The position numbers and the translations under genes were made by a program. The notes beneath the pieces are model-generated. The model had not been told where the DNA came from. It saw only the letters and a list, made by a program, of their open reading frames with translations, and did no database searches. From assembly GCA_964600345.1 (NCBI GenBank), contig CAZRKA010000124.1:1-10264 (forward strand): a stretch of DNA of 10,264 nucleotides, given 5' to 3'. The DNA comes from JABMMZ01 sp964600345. GTDB taxonomy: Bacteria > Bacteroidota > Bacteroidia > NS11-12g > UBA955. Below, in pieces: positions 6,971 to 10,264 of the stretch. Every line of letters begins with the position of its first letter. Position 1 is the stretch's first letter.

Positions 6971-8887
6971 TTGATTCGGAAGTTCGCCTATATTGCAGCC
7001 GGTCTGATTTTTATTTTTACATTAAGTGTCTGCAGACAGAAACCGGACACAGAAAACACTGAGTCAGTTTTTCTCAATCACAACGATACGGTATCATATA
7101 CCGGTATAACTTCCTGTCAGCCCTGCCATGCCGATAAATACGAAACCTTCATCCATACTGGTATGGGTTTGAGTTTCGATTCGGCATCAGTATTAAAGTC
7201 TTCAGCATATTTCAATAATGTCAGTCCGGTATACGACGCATACAAAGACCTCTATTACCTGCCTGTTTTGAAGGATGACAAGCTGTATATTAAGGAATAT
7301 CGCTTATTTAATGGTGATACTGTTTATGCCCGTACCGAGAAAATCAGTTATATAATAGGGTCGGGACATCATACAAATTCGCATCTTATTCTTGAAAACG
7401 GCTACCTTTTTCAGGCCCCTCTTACATTTTACACACAGAAAGGCAGGTGGGACCTGCCACCGGGTTTTGAGAATGGCAATAACACCGGTTTCACGCGGAA
7501 AATCGGAATGGAATGCATGAGTTGCCACAATGCATTGCCCGAAACCGATGAGACAGCCGAAAACCGCTACCTGAATCTTCCGCACGGCATCAGCTGCGAA
7601 CGCTGCCACGGTCCGGGCGAACTACATATCAGCGAAAAGAAAAAAGGCAATGTTGTTGATATCAGCAGCGAAACAGATTATACCATTGTAAACCCGCGAA
7701 AACTGAGCTGGCAAAGACAAATCGATATCTGTCAGCGTTGCCATCTTCAAGGCAATGCCGTGCTTAAACCCGGTAAAAACTTCGGCAGTTTCAGGCCCGG
7801 CATGGTATTGAGCGAAACCTTCGATCAGTTTTCTCCGGTATACGAAGACGGAGAAGATTTTGTGATGGCAGCTCATGCAGAGCGTTTTCAGCAAAGCAAA
7901 TGTTTTAAAGCCGGTGTCAGTAAAAATCCTTCGAAAACTGATCCGGCATTTACCTGTATTTCTTGCCACGATCCACACGTCTCTGTAAGGCAAACCAATA
8001 CTTTAAGATTCAATAAAACCTGCAACAGTTGCCACAGCGATAAAAACAGTGTAAAATGTTCAGAAACCGAAAAGAAACAAGCCGCATCTCAGTTCAATTG
8101 CGTTTCGTGCCACATGCCTGTATCAGGAACAGCCGATATTCCGCATGTCAGCGTCCACGATCATTTTATCAGAAAACCGACAGGTTTACCCTATGTCAAA
8201 CCGACTAAACTCAAAGGTCTTAAATGTGTGACATCTTCAAAACCGGGTATTCAAACTGAAACCGAAGCCTATATTTCCTATTACGAGAAGTTCGACAATA
8301 ACACATTTTATCTTAATAAAGCGATAGAGAAAAGTATAGAACTTAACAGTAAGAATCTTGAACATTTACAGACACTTATTCACCTCTATTATATCAATAA
8401 GGAATACAATAAAATTACTGAGCAGAGCAAGAATTACACCGGCTCAGATGCATGGACCAATTACAGAATTGCTAAAGCCTTCGAAAATAAACAGCTCTTT
8501 TCTGATGCAGGATTTTATTACCTGAAAGCACTCGAAGTACAAGGTGCAAATCTGGATTTTCTTCTCCAATACGCTGTATTGCTGATAAAATCCAAAGAAT
8601 GGAAAAAAGCCGAATCCACACTCAACAAATACAATAATCTGTATAGCAAAACAGCTGATGCCTGGGCTTATCTTGGGTTGATTAAGATGAACGAACGCAA
8701 TTATTCTGAAGCCGGCAAATGTTTTAACAAGGCGCTGAACCTCGACCCGGATCAGATTACTGCCCTCAGGAATCTCAAAATTATATATGCCTTGAGCGGA
8801 GATAAAATAAAGGAAGCTTCGATACAGGCAGCCATTAATAGAATTCCATCTGCAGCATTCAGGAAAGAGGAGATGTCTAATTATTAA
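6971..8887 (+). CDS. Exported heptaheme cytochrome c fused to TPR repeats
   Basis: A hydrophobic export signal (FAYIAAGLIFIFTLSVC) opens the protein. Its Cys lies after Val, an unusual lipobox, so lipidation is uncertain. Seven CXXCH heme-c motifs follow at about residues 49, 182, 209, 254, 329, 351 and 377 (CQPCH, CMSCH, CERCH, CQRCH, CISCH, CNSCH, CVSCH). The region resembles cytochrome c554-like multiheme proteins: CERCHGPGELH and CVSCHMP are typical. Extra conserved-looking Cys occur before hemes 5 and 7 (KCFKAG, KCSETE), and a His cluster (HVSVHDH) follows heme 7. From about 434 to 626 five or six TPR units form a protein-binding scaffold. Periplasmic electron transfer is expected; donor and acceptor are unknown. 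The chosen TTG start has AAGGA 8 nt upstream and lies 4 nt after the rhodanese stop; a TTG at 6950 would add seven residues. Confidence 0.93.
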   Translation: MIRKFAYIAAGLIFIFTLSVCRQKPDTENTESVFLNHNDTVSYTGITSCQPCHADKYETFIHTGMGLSFDSASVLKSSAYFNNVSPVYDAYKDLYYLPVLKDDKLYIKEYRLFNGDTVYARTEKISYIIGSGHHTNSHLILENGYLFQAPLTFYTQKGRWDLPPGFENGNNTGFTRKIGMECMSCHNALPETDETAENRYLNLPHGISCERCHGPGELHISEKKKGNVVDISSETDYTIVNPRKLSWQRQIDICQRCHLQGNAVLKPGKNFGSFRPGMVLSETFDQFSPVYEDGEDFVMAAHAERFQQSKCFKAGVSKNPSKTDPAFTCISCHDPHVSVRQTNTLRFNKTCNSCHSDKNSVKCSETEKKQAASQFNCVSCHMPVSGTADIPHVSVHDHFIRKPTGLPYVKPTKLKGLKCVTSSKPGIQTETEAYISYYEKFDNNTFYLNKAIEKSIELNSKNLEHLQTLIHLYYINKEYNKITEQSKNYTGSDAWTNYRIAKAFENKQLFSDAGFYYLKALEVQGANLDFLLQYAVLLIKSKEWKKAESTLNKYNNLYSKTADAWAYLGLIKMNERNYSEAGKCFNKALNLDPDQITALRNLKIIYALSGDKIKEASIQAAINRIPSAAFRKEEMSNY

Positions 8888-8908
8888 CTGATACTGATAC
8901 ATCAGTTA
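8885..8908 (+). other. Intercistronic hairpin between cytochrome and TonB-C-like genes
   Basis: TAACTGAT (8885-8892) pairs perfectly with ATCAGTTA (8901-8908) around an 8-nt loop. The left arm begins with the stop codon of the cytochrome gene, and the hairpin ends 7 nt before the TTG start of the next gene. There is no U-tract, so translation control or mRNA processing is more likely than termination. Confidence 0.4.
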
Positions 8909-8915
8909 TTCTGAT

Positions 8916-9890
8916 TTGTTATTCTACAGAAACATATTTTCCTTATTGCTTATTCTTTGCATATCTTCCTCATTTATGCAAACAGAGCCTTTGCCTGTTA
9001 TCGTTGAAACACCTTTATTTTGCAAGGTCTGGCCGCCGATCAAACCGGATTTTTATTTTATTACGGAGGGGGAGGTTTTCGATTCATTTCATTATGCTGC
9101 TGAACTTGCAGCCGCCTATCAACGTATTTATTCTCTGTTTGAAAAGAACCCAAATAATTTTAAGGCACTCGATAAAGGGATGCTTCATATCAGATTGAAA
9201 AGTTCATGTATGACCTACGAATTTGATACTATACTTGAAGGTAATACGACCAAAAACAAAAAGGTTTTTGAATTTATTGCTCCGAAAATAGTAAGTGAAC
9301 ACTTTACCGACAGGAAATCACTTGAACTGAAGATATATGTCCGCAAAAGCCATTTGGTTTCCGCTTCTCTCGATACCATGGATTTATCCATATCAGGTAA
9401 GTGGTTTAAAGACAAATCTTCCGGTGATTTTATAATAAGCGGCAAATCTTATGGAAATGCATCGGCATTGTTGTCACACGCAGCCTTATACCGACCGGCT
9501 CCTTATTCAGGTGAAGAGGATAAAAATGAAGTATATTTTAATTTGTCTGAGGAAGCTGCTTTTCCGGGCGGCAATGATAAATTCACAGATTATTTAAGCG
9601 ACAATTTTTATTTACCTGAAGAATGCAATATGATATGGCAGGAATCGACATTCGACTGTAATATCAGATTCAATATCAGAATTAATGAAAGAGGATTTAT
9701 GGACAGCGTGAATTTTATTTCATTTAACCCGCGTTATAATTACAAAAGCAGGTTTTACGATTTAATATGTAAAGAACTCAAACGCTGTATAAAAAGAACT
9801 TCACCACTCTGGAAACCCAAACGGGCAGGCTTAAAGTATATCTATACTTACTATGCCTTTACTTTAAAGATCAGAAGAATGGAGGATTAG
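8916..9890 (+). CDS. Exported protein with divergent TonB C-terminal-like domain
   Basis: The 324-residue protein starts with a Sec signal peptide (MLFYRNIFSLLLILCISSSF, cleavage near Met21/Gln22). Residues about 25-200 are mixed alpha/beta with no domain I recognise. Residues about 213-320 resemble the TonB C-terminal domain as used in Bacteroidota envelope proteins: AAFPGGNDKFTDYL (F216-G219), a middle strand RFNIRINERGFMDSV, and SPLWKPKRAGLK (W299) before a final beta strand. Spacing between these landmarks is as expected, but the sequence is divergent. A canonical TonB would have an N-terminal membrane anchor, Pro-rich linker and ExbB/D partners, none seen here, so energy transduction is unlikely and a binding role is more plausible. 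Start is TTG at 8916; the in-frame stop at 8895 leaves no ATG. It lies 28 bp after the cytochrome gene and may be co-transcribed. Confidence 0.75.
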   Translation: MLFYRNIFSLLLILCISSSFMQTEPLPVIVETPLFCKVWPPIKPDFYFITEGEVFDSFHYAAELAAAYQRIYSLFEKNPNNFKALDKGMLHIRLKSSCMTYEFDTILEGNTTKNKKVFEFIAPKIVSEHFTDRKSLELKIYVRKSHLVSASLDTMDLSISGKWFKDKSSGDFIISGKSYGNASALLSHAALYRPAPYSGEEDKNEVYFNLSEEAAFPGGNDKFTDYLSDNFYLPEECNMIWQESTFDCNIRFNIRINERGFMDSVNFISFNPRYNYKSRFYDLICKELKRCIKRTSPLWKPKRAGLKYIYTYYAFTLKIRRMED

Positions 9891-9909
9891 AAATAGTAAT
9901 TCGGGGCAA

Positions 9910-10264
9910 TTATTCAGTTAAATGCGAAAATGCATCAGGAATACTATCAATGATATCACTCGCTTTCATACCGGTTTGTCCGAATTTTGCTGCCGCTAGA
10001 TCTCCGGCATAACCATGCACATAAACTGCAACCAATGCGGCTTCCAGATGACGTGCAGGCATTTGAGCGAGTAAACCGCACAACAGTCCGGTAAGTACAT
10101 CTCCACTGCCTCCCTTTGCCATGCCTGGATTACCTGAATTGTTATAAAACGATAAACCATCGGGTGTGCAGATACAGGTATGGGCACCTTTTAAAACTGT
10201 ATAGACACCGTGTGTTTTAGAAAAGGCAATTTGTTTGGAATGTCTCTCAATCGAATCGGAAGAT
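9910..10264 (-). CDS. nnrD: ADP-dependent (S)-NAD(P)H-hydrate dehydratase, C-terminal part
   Basis: The visible 117 residues are the end of a YjeF/carbohydrate-kinase-fold protein that repairs hydrated NADH and NADPH, using ADP (in bacteria) to remove the water. Diagnostic motifs are TVLKGAHT (22-29), NSGNPGMAKGGSGDVLTG (42-59), where Asp55 is the expected catalytic base, and VHGYAGDLAA with GMKASDII near the end. In many bacteria this domain is fused to an N-terminal NAD(P)H-hydrate epimerase; the fusion cannot be judged because the gene continues past 10264. The gene is convergent with the TonB-C-like gene, only 19 bp away, with no obvious terminator between them. Function is housekeeping and unrelated to its neighbours. 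Confidence 0.95.
   Translation of the reverse strand, partial: SSDSIERHSKQIAFSKTHGVYTVLKGAHTCICTPDGLSFYNNSGNPGMAKGGSGDVLTGLLCGLLAQMPARHLEAALVAVYVHGYAGDLAAAKFGQTGMKASDIIDSIPDAFSHLTE

Noticed and set aside
7622..7993. 123-codon open frame on the minus strand
   Set aside because: Antisense to the heme-binding region, whose CXXCH motifs are unambiguous on the plus strand.
8444..8902. 152-codon open frame on the minus strand
   Set aside because: It lies wholly antisense to the TPR half of the cytochrome gene, has no signal of its own, and its sequence looks like a shadow frame.
8916..9890. A genuine TonB energy-transducing protein
   Set aside because: There is no N-terminal membrane anchor, no Pro-rich linker and no ExbB/ExbD gene nearby.
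9891..9909. Bidirectional terminator between the convergent genes
   Set aside because: The 19-bp gap contains no inverted repeat with a T-run on either strand.
1..10264. CRISPR arrays, tRNA genes, insertion sequences, phage or defence genes
   Set aside because: No regularly spaced repeats, cloverleaf-like sequence, transposase or integrase motif, or known defence domain was seen on either strand.

Overview
This window is ordinary chromosomal DNA (about 40% GC by eye) from a member of the Bacteroidota. The main evidence is a C-terminal type IX secretion (T9SS) sorting domain, lipoproteins in tandem, a Bacteroidota-style subtilase, near-absence of Shine-Dalgarno sequences, and promoter-like TAnnTTTG boxes close to start codons. 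Genus cannot be set from the sequence. I see no tRNA, rRNA, CRISPR array, insertion sequence or phage gene.

Layout. (1) Positions 1-2298, minus strand: a tight three-gene unit encoding two paralogous small lipoproteins and a secreted subtilisin-like protease. All junctions overlap (4 bp and 11 bp), and the protease runs off the left edge before its catalytic serine. (2) Positions 2360-3855, plus strand: folD (one-carbon/folate metabolism) and queE (7-deazaguanine/queuosine synthesis), joined by an ATGA overlap and divergent from unit 1. (3) Positions 3856-4068: a 213-bp non-coding gap with a GC-rich hairpin and a good Bacteroidota-type promoter. (4) Positions 4069-9890, plus strand: a membrane-anchored two-PASTA protein, a 642-residue T9SS cargo protein of unknown function, a single-domain rhodanese, a seven-heme cytochrome c fused to TPR repeats, and an exported protein with a divergent TonB-C-like domain. 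The last four are closely packed and probably co-transcribed. (5) Positions 9910-10264, minus strand: the C-terminal part of an ADP-dependent NAD(P)H-hydrate dehydratase, convergent with unit 4.

How the genes may work together. FolD and QueE are housekeeping enzymes. The rest is mostly cell-envelope machinery: exported lipoproteins with a protease, a PASTA protein likely to touch peptidoglycan, and a group in which a cell-surface protein, a rhodanese and a periplasmic multiheme cytochrome share an operon. That last group is the part whose joint function is least explained. No clearly new defence or mobile system is visible; the noteworthy points are the rhodanese/heptaheme/T9SS operon, the duplicated lipoproteins next to the protease, recurring TAnnTTTG-like boxes 10-13 nt before start codons, and three exported proteins that start with TTG.
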